A program made the position numbers and the translations under genes. From positions 3,100,001-3,164,000 of the forward strand of contig NZ_CP128187.1 in the NCBI RefSeq assembly GCF_035207705.1: a DNA stretch of 64,000 bases. The letters are read 5' to 3'. The notes beneath the pieces were generated by a model. That model was not told the origin of the DNA and did no database searches. It saw only the letters and a list, made by a program, of their open reading frames with translations. Positions 43,377 to 52,384 of the stretch are shown piece after piece (position 1 is the first letter of the stretch; every line of letters starts with the position of its first letter). This DNA is from Maribacter sp. BPC-D8 (GTDB lineage: Bacteria > Bacteroidota > Bacteroidia > Flavobacteriales > Flavobacteriaceae).

Positions 43377-43731
43377 TGAGTTATACTTTGCTCTAATGAT
43401 TTCATTTATTCTTAAATACTTAAAAAGCTTTCGTAAATAAGTTCAATCACTATCTAGCAAAATTTAACTTTTAATGTCTTATATCAATATAATTGTTGTG
43501 AGATGCGGGGTATTCTGTTGTTATTTGCGACTATTTGTAGTTTTTCATCGATTAAATTTGCCCATTTGACGCATTTAATTATGCATTTTGTAAAAAACGC
43601 ATTTAAAAATCCAATGAAATTTTGAAATTTATATTCCCTTAGTTGTATTAAAATTATTAATAACTATTAATTGACTATAATTTAAATAGTTACATTAAAA
43701 AAAGATGTTTTAATTATTTGTCTGTATTTAT
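43377..43731. other. Intergenic region upstream of the adhesin
   Basis: 355 nt, AT-rich, holding the adhesin promoter candidate on the minus strand. The rest, between that promoter and the small downstream-facing gene end at 43732, shows no supported gene, repeat or hairpin. Confidence 0.4.
43458..43487 (-). promoter_or_regulatory. Candidate promoter for the adhesin-sprF operon
   Basis: On the minus strand TTG (43487-43485) lies 19 nt before AAATTTTG (43465-43458), one mismatch from TAnnTTTG. A T just upstream makes TAAATTTTG with 18-nt spacing. The leader to the ATG would be about 75 nt. Confidence 0.45.
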
Positions 43732-44001
43732 TTAGACCAATTTTCTTCGGGTCCTCATCATTCGTTCTTGCATTATTTTAGCATAAATAATCTGATTTTC
43801 TTCAATTTGTCTTTCTAATGAAGAAACTACGGCTGTAGCTTTTTCTTTTACAGCACTAACCACTTTCTTATGATCATGTTTATTTGTACTATCTATCGTT
43901 AAATCATTCAATAAAGAATTCAATTCGTTAGAAACAGAACTTTTAGAAAGAGACTGTGTATTCTTCTCGTTAGAACTAGACTTAAATAGGTTTAAAAACA
44001 T
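43732..44001 (-). CDS. Small hypothetical protein
   Basis: 89 residues, no family recognised. The N-terminal half is Ser/Asn-rich (FKSSSNEKNTQSLSKSSVSN). The C-terminal half (about 42-85) looks helical and charged, KVVSAVKEKATAVVSSLERQ then NQIIYAKIMQERMMRTRRKL, and may form a coiled coil. No signal peptide or membrane segment is visible. It stands alone between the adhesin and the exopolysaccharide cluster on the minus strand. Its intact length and codon pattern favour a real gene, but no function can be given. Confidence 0.55.
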   Translation of the reverse strand: MFLNLFKSSSNEKNTQSLSKSSVSNELNSLLNDLTIDSTNKHDHKKVVSAVKEKATAVVSSLERQIEENQIIYAKIMQERMMRTRRKLV

Positions 44002-44247
44002 AAGGCGATAAGATTTTGAGGTTTAATATAAAACGACCGAAATGTAATAATAGTATAAATTAAGTAATATTTTTCTTACATAAAAATAAAATGACGATTT
44101 CTTTATTCCGATTAAAACAACAAAGGCATAACATTTTAAGCTATAAAAACGCGGTAAACCTTTATGATATTCATATTTTAGGGTACTTGTAAATACTAGA
44201 AAAGCAAAAAGAGTGTTACCTTATTACAGAATCTACTTTTAGACCCA

Positions 44248-44727
44248 ATGTCAAAGAATTGGTATGTACTTTATGTTAAACCAAAAAATGAAAAGAAGGT
44301 AGCCGAAAGGTTATCGACTTATCAGGTAGATGTCTATTGCCCAATGATCAAAGAAGTAAAGCAATGGAGCGATCGCAAAAAGACGATTGAAGTACCCTTA
44401 TTTAAATCGTACGTATTTGTAAATATTTCAGAATCGGATAGACAACAAGTTTTTGATGTACCCGGAGTTGTACGATATCTTTACTGGCTAGGCAAACCTG
44501 CCGTAGTGCGTGATATTGAGATGGAAACTTTAAAAAAGTGGTTAACTAATGATGAGGTAGAAAATTATACCCTTAGTAAATTAGAAACCGGAGACCGAGT
44601 CTCTATAAAATATGGAACTCTTAAAGACCAAAAGGCAGAGATTATTGAAATAGGAAAGAAAAGAGTTCGATTAGTTTTAGAAGGTATGGGTGTAGTTCTT
44701 AACATGAAGATAAAAGACCTCGTCTAA
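44248..44727 (+). CDS. UpxY-family transcription antiterminator (NusG-like)
   Basis: 159 residues. A NusG N-terminal domain (SKNWYVLYVKPKNEKKVAE ... LFKSYVFVNI ... VPGVVRYLYW) is followed by a KOW domain (about 110-155, ETGDRVSIKYGTLKDQKAEI). UpxY proteins in Bacteroides bind the leader of their own capsule operon and let RNA polymerase read through long polysaccharide gene clusters. Position at the head of the exopolysaccharide cluster, followed by a 588-nt untranslated stretch, fits that role. It is a specialised paralogue rather than housekeeping NusG, judged by its length and location. Confidence 0.9.
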   Translation: MSKNWYVLYVKPKNEKKVAERLSTYQVDVYCPMIKEVKQWSDRKKTIEVPLFKSYVFVNISESDRQQVFDVPGVVRYLYWLGKPAVVRDIEMETLKKWLTNDEVENYTLSKLETGDRVSIKYGTLKDQKAEIIEIGKKRVRLVLEGMGVVLNMKIKDLV

Positions 44728-45315
44728 CCTTAAATCACAAAATAACTACCTCTTATTTAAAAACGATTGCTATAATAGCCTACTTCATTTTGCATCATAT
44801 TATTCCTACGACGACTTTTTTATATAAAATTCACATGCTCTTCTTCCATAAAACCATCAACCAGCACAATATTCTCTAATACGCTTCTTTGCTTTTTAAT
44901 AATTCAAATTAGAAGACCATAATTGCCGCCTACTATTAATATAAATAATTACTTATATTTCACATTAATTTAAGTAATTCATAATTTATTGATTCGTTAA
45001 CATTAAATTTTGGAATGCAACTTTTAGCAACCTATGTTTGCTATAGAATATTACCTCCCCCGTATAAATTTTTAGATGTCTTAGGTAGGCGTCGATTTTT
45101 GATTTTAAACCTGAAGTTAGTCCTGTATAATGTGGCTGACCATGCGGAGCGCTATTTCAATTTCTAAGCTCAGTTGCGTATAAATTATTAAAACGAGTTA
45201 GATTTTCATTTTAAATAAGTCGTATTGCTGAATAAAATTTTGCAACACATTTTAATCTCTTTTTAAGAAATCAACTTTCTAATTTAACCACCAATTATCA
45301 TAACAAAAAAGTGTA
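44728..45315. other. Long leader between upxY and the first exopolysaccharide gene
   Basis: 588 nt without a gene. It is AT-rich except for a more GC-balanced patch at about 45050-45180. It is a likely place for an UpxY loading site or a regulatory RNA, but I found no classic ops/JUMPstart string, no clear terminator and no exact promoter (AAATTTTG at 45235-45242 lacks a spaced TTG). Confidence 0.4.
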
Positions 45316-46662
45316 ATGAAAAAATCATTTTTTGTAATTCCCTTATCGTTTATAGCGCACATATTAATTATTAATATCACGCTATATGTGCTTACACCGC
45401 TAACCTATTTTAATATATACAGTATTCTATATTATAATATTTCATGGTTCTGTATTACCTATGCCCTAGATTTTTATCCTACAGCACGAAGAGAGAATTT
45501 CAGTATTAATCTCAAGAATTTTTTAACCTTGTTTTTATTATTTGGATTAATCTATTTTAGCTCATTTGTTTTTCTAGCGCCTTACCCCTATTCTGCTCGT
45601 TATTTAGTACAGGTTTTTTTGACCATCTGTTTATTACTGACCGTTTTTAGAGTTTTGTTTTACTGGTCTAGAAATATCATACGCCGTAAACAATATGTAA
45701 CTACAAGAGCTGTCGTTATTGGCAGAGATAAAAACCTGAAGAAAATAAGACGCATTTTTGATATTCCCGAGTATGGGTATAGATACATGGGGTATTTTGA
45801 CAACTCGGCATCTAACAGTCCCACGTATTTGGGCAGTATAGAAAATAGTTATGATTATATTTTTGAGAATAATGTCGAAGAAGTGTATTGTTTAGCCTCT
45901 CGCTTAAGTAAAGACGAGATTAAACACCTCATGAATATCGCTGATAATAGCTTAAAAAGAATAAAAATAATACCAGATAATAAAGAGTTGTTCTCAAGGG
46001 CTATGTCTATTGAGTTATATGATTCTGTACCTGTTTTAAACTTAAGGGCATCTCCATTAGATTTAGAATACTCAAACCTTCTCAAACGAATTTTTGATAT
46101 CATATTTTCTTCTTTTGCCATAATTTTTGTGCTGTCTTGGTTGGTTCCAATCATATTTATTTTAATGAAGTTAGATTCAAAAGGACCGTTATTATTTAAG
46201 CAAAAAAGACACGGCGTAAACAAGAATACCTTTTGGTGCTACAAGTTTAGATCCATGGCTAAAAACGAGGATAGTGACACCAAAATGGCTACAAAAAATG
46301 ACATGCGTATTACCAAACTGGGTAGAATTTTAAGAAAGACCAGTATCGATGAGCTACCTCAATTTTTTAATGTTTTAAAGGGAGACATGAGTATTGTAGG
46401 TCCAAGACCCCATATGGAGGTACATACCAAACAATACGAAACATCCGTAGAAAAATATTTAGTACGCCACTTCTTAAAACCTGGTATTACCGGTTTGGCA
46501 CAAGTAAAAGGATATCGAGGAGAAATTATACATAAATCTGATATTGTAAATAGAGTTCGTTACGACATATTTTATATGGAAAAATGGTCTATTCTATTAG
46601 ATATTCAAATAATAATTCGCACCGTTACCAATATCTTTGTTGCTGATAAGAATGCGTATTAG
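45316..46662 (+). CDS. Polyprenyl-phosphate sugar-1-phosphate transferase (WcaJ/WbaP-type)
   Basis: 448 residues: four to five N-terminal membrane helices (about 5-130), a CoA-binding-like Rossmann segment (about 135-250, TRAVVIGRDKNLKKI) and the bacterial sugar transferase domain (about 255-445). The latter begins KRIFDIIFSSFAIIFV, with KFRSMAKNED, RKTSIDELPQFFNVLKGDM, SIVGPRPHMEV and KPGITGLAQVKGYRGE. The enzyme moves sugar-1-phosphate from a UDP-sugar to undecaprenyl phosphate, the first committed step of repeat-unit assembly at the inner membrane. Its place as first enzyme after the UpxY leader is typical. The sugar cannot be told from the sequence. Confidence 0.94.
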   Translation: MKKSFFVIPLSFIAHILIINITLYVLTPLTYFNIYSILYYNISWFCITYALDFYPTARRENFSINLKNFLTLFLLFGLIYFSSFVFLAPYPYSARYLVQVFLTICLLLTVFRVLFYWSRNIIRRKQYVTTRAVVIGRDKNLKKIRRIFDIPEYGYRYMGYFDNSASNSPTYLGSIENSYDYIFENNVEEVYCLASRLSKDEIKHLMNIADNSLKRIKIIPDNKELFSRAMSIELYDSVPVLNLRASPLDLEYSNLLKRIFDIIFSSFAIIFVLSWLVPIIFILMKLDSKGPLLFKQKRHGVNKNTFWCYKFRSMAKNEDSDTKMATKNDMRITKLGRILRKTSIDELPQFFNVLKGDMSIVGPRPHMEVHTKQYETSVEKYLVRHFLKPGITGLAQVKGYRGEIIHKSDIVNRVRYDIFYMEKWSILLDIQIIIRTVTNIFVADKNAY

Positions 46663-46790
46663 AATTACTCAAAACTTCAGTACATTTATTATCTACAAAT
46701 AACTAATGCATAAAAACTAGTTTCTGCATTATACCAACACAAATTCTAAGTTTGCATTAAAAAGCAACTATAAAAGACATACCCATAAAG

Positions 46791-49085
46791 ATGAATGATA
46801 TCAATTTTGATTTAAAAACTTCTGAGAATAACAATTTAGGTCAAGTTTTTAAATCCTATTCCAAATACTGGCTTCTAATTACCATTTCAATTATCACCTG
46901 TTTGGCAATTGTTTTTCTGTACTTAAGATATAAAGCAGTAAACCAATATGAAATTAACAGTACCATTTTCCTTAAAAACAGCAGTGCTGGGAAAAACACT
47001 GGGGATATTGAAAGCTTTAGAGATTTTGGTTTAATTAAAACTTCTCAAAGTTTAGAAGATGAAATTGGGATTATCACTTCTTCTGGTATCATGGAAGAGG
47101 TTATAACAGATAATTTTTTTAATATTAATTTTTATCATAAAGGGAGCGTTAAAGATGTAGAAATATATGGTAAAGATGTACCTGTACAAATATTGGTCGA
47201 TGAAAATGCCGAAATAATACCTTATAACCTATTCATTGATTTAAATTTCATTGACGAAACAACCTATGAGTTAAGTACCGAATTTGAAAAACAAAAAATT
47301 AGCAGTACACATACTTTTGGTGAAACCGTTACTACCAATTACGGCACATTTACAGTTTTAAAAAAATCTGAAGTTAGAAGTTTAAAAGATTTTAGTACCT
47401 TAAAATTTGTATTGTTAGATACAGAAGAGTTGGTCAATTTATTCCTAAAAAATCTAAGTGTTTATCCAGATAATGATACGGGCAGTTTACTTCGAATGAC
47501 CTTTGTTTCTTCACATAAAAGAAAAGGCGAAGACATTCTTTCAAAATTAATTGACACCTATATAAAAAGGACTATAAAATACGAGAATGAACTAGCAGAA
47601 AATACTATTCAAATTATTGACAACCGGTTAAAACTATTATCTGGTGAAATTGAAAATGTTGAAAAATCGGTGGTAGATTTTAAAACTCAAAATGAAGTTA
47701 CAGACGTTGCTAGTAATGCAGATACTTATATAAAGCAAGCAAATGATTATAAAGAAAAAGCTTCCGACTATCAGAGTCAAATAAACATTTTAAGTCAAAT
47801 TGAACAAACATTATTAAACAGTACCATTGAAAATTCTATTGGCGGCGGATTTTCAATTAATGACAGAACACTTACCGACCAAATAGGCACTTACAATTCT
47901 ACGCTAGTAGAACGACAAAATTTATCCCAATCTGCGGTTATCTCTAACCCAATGATTGTAAAACTTGATGCCAATCTCTCAAATCTTCGCCAGTCTATAT
48001 TAAGAAATGTTCAAAGTTCAAAAAACGGTCTTTCTTTGGCTAAGCGTAATTTACAAGATAATGCAAATAGGTATGACGCGCAATTAGCAAGAGTACCCGG
48101 CATGGAAAAACAATTGTTAGATATTAGTCGAGACAAAAGTACTAAAGAGGGGTTATATCTTTATCTTTTGCAAAAAAGAGAGGAAGAGGTTTTGTCATTG
48201 GCAGTGCCAGCATCTTCAACAAGGGTCGTTAATCGCCCAAAATCTGGTATCTACCCAATAAGTCCAAATAAAAAGTTAACCTATTTGGCAGGTTTGTTAC
48301 TAGGTCTTTTTTTACCGATTTCCACGATATATTTTAAAAATGCGTTCAACACGAAAATTACTTCCATTGAAGAAATCAACAATCTTACGGTAACACCTGT
48401 AGTTGGAGAAATTTCTAAACACACAGGTTCTAAATTAATTGTAGCCAAACAAGAAGAACGAGAAAAGCAATCGCACACTTTAGAATTGTTCAGGCTTCTA
48501 CGATTTAATCTAGAATATCCGAAAAAAGACCAAAAGATTCAGACTATATTGATAACGTCATCCGTAAAGGGTGAGGGAAAAACTTTTATTGCTTCCAATT
48601 TAGCTTTATCACTAGCTTCCATCGGCGAGAAAGTTGCCTTACTTTCATTCGATTTAAGAAAACCCACTTTAATGAGTTGTTTTAATTTGGATGAAAAAAT
48701 TGGAGTCACCGATTTCATTATTAAAAAAGGTATCGATAAAAATTCATTATTTCAAAACTATAACGGTATTGAAAATTTAAAATTAATGGGGTCTGGCATC
48801 GTTATAGGCCAAATCAGCACAATCTTATTACATGAGCGCGTAGGTGGTTTAATTAATGAGTTAAAAAATGAATTTGACAGAATTATAATAGACACCGCAC
48901 CAATTGGTCTAGTATCTGATGCTTATGCTTTAAACCCATTTGTAGATTGCACCATTTATGTTGTTCGTAAAGATTTTACTAAAAAAGAGCATATTGGTAT
49001 TGTAGATAACATTTATAAAAATAAGAAGCTTAACAACTGTATGATTTTATTGAATGAGACCGAGCCCAAAGAAACTTATAACTAG
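46791..49085 (+). CDS. Wzc-type polysaccharide co-polymerase / tyrosine autokinase
   Basis: 764 residues: a Wzz N-terminal domain with a first membrane helix (about 31-49), a long periplasmic coiled-coil segment (about 265-460), a GNVR-like region, a second helix (about 495-515) and a cytoplasmic CpsD/CapB kinase domain from about 560. Walker A is SSVKGEGKTFIASNLA, the A' motif is VALLSFDLRKP (the first Asp is absent, as is frequent in Bacteroidota), and Walker B is RIIIDTAPIGL. It controls chain length and export of the polysaccharide. The C-terminus ends EPKETYN with only one tyrosine, so the usual tyrosine cluster is missing. No Wza gene lies nearby. Confidence 0.92.
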   Translation: MNDINFDLKTSENNNLGQVFKSYSKYWLLITISIITCLAIVFLYLRYKAVNQYEINSTIFLKNSSAGKNTGDIESFRDFGLIKTSQSLEDEIGIITSSGIMEEVITDNFFNINFYHKGSVKDVEIYGKDVPVQILVDENAEIIPYNLFIDLNFIDETTYELSTEFEKQKISSTHTFGETVTTNYGTFTVLKKSEVRSLKDFSTLKFVLLDTEELVNLFLKNLSVYPDNDTGSLLRMTFVSSHKRKGEDILSKLIDTYIKRTIKYENELAENTIQIIDNRLKLLSGEIENVEKSVVDFKTQNEVTDVASNADTYIKQANDYKEKASDYQSQINILSQIEQTLLNSTIENSIGGGFSINDRTLTDQIGTYNSTLVERQNLSQSAVISNPMIVKLDANLSNLRQSILRNVQSSKNGLSLAKRNLQDNANRYDAQLARVPGMEKQLLDISRDKSTKEGLYLYLLQKREEEVLSLAVPASSTRVVNRPKSGIYPISPNKKLTYLAGLLLGLFLPISTIYFKNAFNTKITSIEEINNLTVTPVVGEISKHTGSKLIVAKQEEREKQSHTLELFRLLRFNLEYPKKDQKIQTILITSSVKGEGKTFIASNLALSLASIGEKVALLSFDLRKPTLMSCFNLDEKIGVTDFIIKKGIDKNSLFQNYNGIENLKLMGSGIVIGQISTILLHERVGGLINELKNEFDRIIIDTAPIGLVSDAYALNPFVDCTIYVVRKDFTKKEHIGIVDNIYKNKKLNNCMILLNETEPKETYN

Positions 49086-49136
49086 CAAAGAACAATCAGG
49101 CCTTAAATGAAATCTTAGCATATATAAAAGTTATAA

Positions 49137-50492
49137 ATGTCCTTAAAAAATAGAATTCTAAGTAATGGCTTAGCATCGATTTTACAAAAGTTGATCAGGG
49201 TCTTAGAGCAATTATTTTTAGTCCCTTTTTTCATTACTGCATGGGGAGCAGCCTATTACGGAGAATGGCTTACTCTTACCATAATCCCGTCCGTTATTGC
49301 TTTTTCTGACTTAGGTTTCGGCACCGCCTCTGCTAATAGTTTTGTTTTAAATTATGCCGCTGGAAAAAAGCAAGTAGCATCAAACATTAATAGAACCGGG
49401 ATGACTATTATAAGCATAATGGTAATTAGCGCCATGTTAATTAGCGGTTTGGTAATCTTTGTCTTAAACTATTTTCAAGTATTTGAAAAATCTTTAATAA
49501 ATAAGCACGAAGCAATTATTGCTGTCACCATTTTAATTTTAGCTCGTCTATTAAATTTTTATACTCAATTAATTGAAGCATATTATAGATCTGTTCAAAG
49601 AGCATCATTAAGTATAAACTTATTAACGATTAAAGCAAGTCTAAATTTGGGGCTAGGGTTAATAGTTTTACTTCTTGGCTATGGTGTTATAGAATTCGCT
49701 TTATCTCAACTCATAGTTATATTCTTTTTTAACATTTTTTATTATTTAAAAGGAAAACAAATACTCAGTTTAGCTCATGAATACCATGGTATTTATGATA
49801 ACTCAATAAAAAAAGAAATTATTCAAAAAGGACTAAGTTACTTAATGTCACCTGTGTGGCAAGTAATATATTTTCAAGGAACCACTTTTGTAGTGCGTAT
49901 AGTTTTAGGACCAGAATCAGTTGCTATTTTCAATACAGTTAGAACATTGAGCCGATCATTAAATCAAATATTTTTTATGATTAAAGGAACAGTTTACCCT
50001 GAATTACAATTTGAACTTGGTCAGGAAAATTGGAAAATAGCTCAAAAGATTTTTAGAGTTGCAATCTTAAGTGTCTTCATAATGTCATTTATAGGATTTA
50101 TATTCCTTTTGTTTTTTGGTCGTTGGTTTTATAATATTTGGACGCATAACCAACTAGAAATTTCTAATACATTGTGGTATATATTTATTTCCGGCATGCT
50201 ATTTAACGCTATATGGTGGACAGCAGAAATGGTATATGGCGCAGTTAATAAACCGAAAAAAATAGCAATATTTGGTTTAATTACATCTATAGTATCGGTT
50301 ATTTTGACTTATATTTTTGCCAATTATTATGGTTTAATTGGTGCAGCTATAGGAACTGTATCATTAGATCTAATTCTACTCTTATGGGTTTTACCAAACA
50401 GTTGCAGAGTTATGCATTTGACTGTAAAAGAATTAGTGGTTTTCGGCTTAAAGGATATAAGAAACATTTATTTAAAACTGGTTGTCAAATAA
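49137..50492 (+). CDS. Wzx-like oligosaccharide flippase
   Basis: 451 residues with 12 to 14 hydrophobic helices throughout, the MATE/MOP-type polysaccharide biosynthesis topology. The start MSLKNRILSNGLASILQKLI and the segment FFITAWGAAYYGEWLTLTII are typical of the N-terminal two helices. It should flip the undecaprenyl-linked repeat unit across the inner membrane before polymerisation. It sits 51 nt after the Wzc gene and before the acyltransferase, and the cluster also has a Wzy candidate, so assembly follows the Wzx/Wzy route. Confidence 0.88.
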   Translation: MSLKNRILSNGLASILQKLIRVLEQLFLVPFFITAWGAAYYGEWLTLTIIPSVIAFSDLGFGTASANSFVLNYAAGKKQVASNINRTGMTIISIMVISAMLISGLVIFVLNYFQVFEKSLINKHEAIIAVTILILARLLNFYTQLIEAYYRSVQRASLSINLLTIKASLNLGLGLIVLLLGYGVIEFALSQLIVIFFFNIFYYLKGKQILSLAHEYHGIYDNSIKKEIIQKGLSYLMSPVWQVIYFQGTTFVVRIVLGPESVAIFNTVRTLSRSLNQIFFMIKGTVYPELQFELGQENWKIAQKIFRVAILSVFIMSFIGFIFLLFFGRWFYNIWTHNQLEISNTLWYIFISGMLFNAIWWTAEMVYGAVNKPKKIAIFGLITSIVSVILTYIFANYYGLIGAAIGTVSLDLILLLWVLPNSCRVMHLTVKELVVFGLKDIRNIYLKLVVK

Positions 50493-50519
50493 AAATTCAC
50501 AAAAAATAATTAATAAGTC

Positions 50520-51341
50520 ATGAATATTCTGATAAATTTATTTGACAGCGTTCTTTACAAGCTTGAGTACTCTAAACTTAATCTTATTAAAACCTTAGTG
50601 TTTAATTTTAGAACTATGCCTTTCAAAATTGCTATTAAATTACCAGTTTTCATCTATGGAAGGGTAGATACTTATATATTAAAAGGAAATGTTGAATTCA
50701 AGAACTGTGAAATAAAAAGGGGAATGGTTAAAATGGGTATGAATAAGGAATACTTAAGTACCGTTAAAGGTGCTTCTCTTATTATTTTAGAACTTAACTC
50801 GAGATTAATTTTTAAAGGTAATAGCGAATTTAGCTGTGATTTTTTAGTAAGAACAGGTCTCGGTGCAGAATTAATTATTGGGAAAGAAACTTTTTTTGGA
50901 GCCTCTGTTAAATTAGTATCTATTAAAAAGATATTAATAGGAGACTATTCAAGAATTGGGTTTGAATCACAGGTTATTGATTCAAATTTTCATTACACAT
51001 ATAACATAGAAAAAAAGAATTTAAATATTAGAGACGAGGATATTATAATTGGTAATTATAATTGGATTGGAAACAGAACTACTATTTCTAAGGGTACAAT
51101 TACTAAGCCGTTTACAATAATTGCAAATTCATCAATTACTAACAAAAATTATAGTGCGATAAATGAAGATTATATGATTTTAGCTGGTCAACCAGCTAAA
51201 ATATTGGCAAAAAATATACGTAGAATATATGATCTTAATTTAGAAGACAAGATATATAATACTTTTTTAAATGGGGATTTAAGCTTAAGTATTGATGTAT
51301 TAAATGATATAGAATCATCTTTAACAAAGCTTAACAACTAA
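50520..51341 (+). CDS. Left-handed beta-helix acyltransferase (hexapeptide-repeat family)
   Basis: 273 residues. Hexapeptide-like repeats run from about 85 to 235: LIILELNSRLIFKGNSEF, AELIIGKETFFGASVKLVSI, KILIGDYSRIGFESQVID and IIIGNYNWIGNRTTISKG. The DSNFH segment probably holds the catalytic histidine. LbH acyltransferases add acetyl or other acyl groups from CoA to sugars. The N-terminal 80 residues are not part of the helix and are not recognised. Position between wzx and a glycosyltransferase suggests repeat-unit decoration. It ends 5 nt before the next gene. Confidence 0.8.
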   Translation: MNILINLFDSVLYKLEYSKLNLIKTLVFNFRTMPFKIAIKLPVFIYGRVDTYILKGNVEFKNCEIKRGMVKMGMNKEYLSTVKGASLIILELNSRLIFKGNSEFSCDFLVRTGLGAELIIGKETFFGASVKLVSIKKILIGDYSRIGFESQVIDSNFHYTYNIEKKNLNIRDEDIIIGNYNWIGNRTTISKGTITKPFTIIANSSITNKNYSAINEDYMILAGQPAKILAKNIRRIYDLNLEDKIYNTFLNGDLSLSIDVLNDIESSLTKLNN

Positions 51342-51346
51342 CTTAT

Positions 51347-52384
51347 ATGAAAATATTATCTGTTGGTTGGTTTCAAAATATTAGCAATACTTCTTTACAT
51401 CGTCATTGGGCATTGGATAAATATGCAGATGAAATCGATAAAGTAGAAGCTGGAACAAAAAAAATTAATCTTCTTTTTCGAATCGCTTATCATTTATTTC
51501 AAAAAGGTCTACCAATCAATTTACCTGACGGCACCCAGGCAAATAAAAAAATAATGGAGTTAGTGTCTAAAAAATCCTATGACGTAGTCTGGATAGACAA
51601 AGGAGTTACAATTAACAAAAACACTTTGCAGTTCATAAAGGAATATTCTCCAAACACAAAAATTGTAAGTTACTCTCCTGACAATATGGCTTTACGCCAT
51701 AATCAAAGTAGAAATTATCTCCAATGTATTCCATATTATGATTTTATTTTCACCAACAAGTCGTACATCTTAAATGATATGAAGCAGCTGGGCGCAAAAA
51801 ACATTCAGTTCATCCACAATATGTATGAAGATACTTTTCATTACCCAAGAAAATTAACCTCAAAAGATTTTGACCGATTAGGTGGAGATGTCGGTTTTGT
51901 CGGTTCTTGGGAAGAAGAACGTTGCAACAGTATATTATACTTAGCTAAGAATGGTATAGAAGTTAAAGTATTTGGGGATGGCAAGTGGAATGATTATAAA
52001 AATGCCTCAAGTAATCTTATCATTTTACCGAGCATATTTTCTGAGGATTACTCTAAGGCATTAGGTGCTTTCAAAATATCCTTATGTTTTTTACGAAAAA
52101 TGAATTTTGATCAACAAACCACACGTACTATGGAAATACCTGCTTGTGGAGGTTTTATGGCCGCAGAACGTACTGAAGAGCATTTAGAATTATTTAAAGA
52201 AAATAAAGAAGCAGTTTACTTTTCGTCAGATAAAGAACTTTTGAAATTATGTAATTTTTACTTATCTAATGAAAATGAACGAAAAATGATAGCCGATGCC
52301 GGCTTAAAGAGGTGTTTAACTTCTGGTTATTCAAATGAAAATACTATTAAAAAAATGTTAGAGATAATAAATATTAATGGGTAG
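51347..52384 (+). CDS. Glycosyltransferase, CgeB-like GT-B family
   Basis: 345 residues of GT-B type. The N-terminal half has MKILSVGWFQN and YDVVWIDKGVTI, followed by IVSYSPDNMA. The C-terminal half has VGFVGSWEEERC, IEVKVFGDGKW, ISLCFLRKMN and the nucleotide-sugar-binding ETMEIPACGGFM-like stretch (here RTMEIPACGGFMAAERTEE). This pattern matches the CgeB/DUF3880 type (Glyco_trans_1_2). It should add one sugar to the lipid-linked repeat. It overlaps the downstream polymerase gene by 8 nt, so translation is coupled. Confidence 0.82.
   Translation: MKILSVGWFQNISNTSLHRHWALDKYADEIDKVEAGTKKINLLFRIAYHLFQKGLPINLPDGTQANKKIMELVSKKSYDVVWIDKGVTINKNTLQFIKEYSPNTKIVSYSPDNMALRHNQSRNYLQCIPYYDFIFTNKSYILNDMKQLGAKNIQFIHNMYEDTFHYPRKLTSKDFDRLGGDVGFVGSWEEERCNSILYLAKNGIEVKVFGDGKWNDYKNASSNLIILPSIFSEDYSKALGAFKISLCFLRKMNFDQQTTRTMEIPACGGFMAAERTEEHLELFKENKEAVYFSSDKELLKLCNFYLSNENERKMIADAGLKRCLTSGYSNENTIKKMLEIINING

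Noticed and set aside
44728..45315. Known riboswitch or JUMPstart/ops element in the upxY leader.
   Set aside because: No matching core string or convincing structure could be identified by eye.
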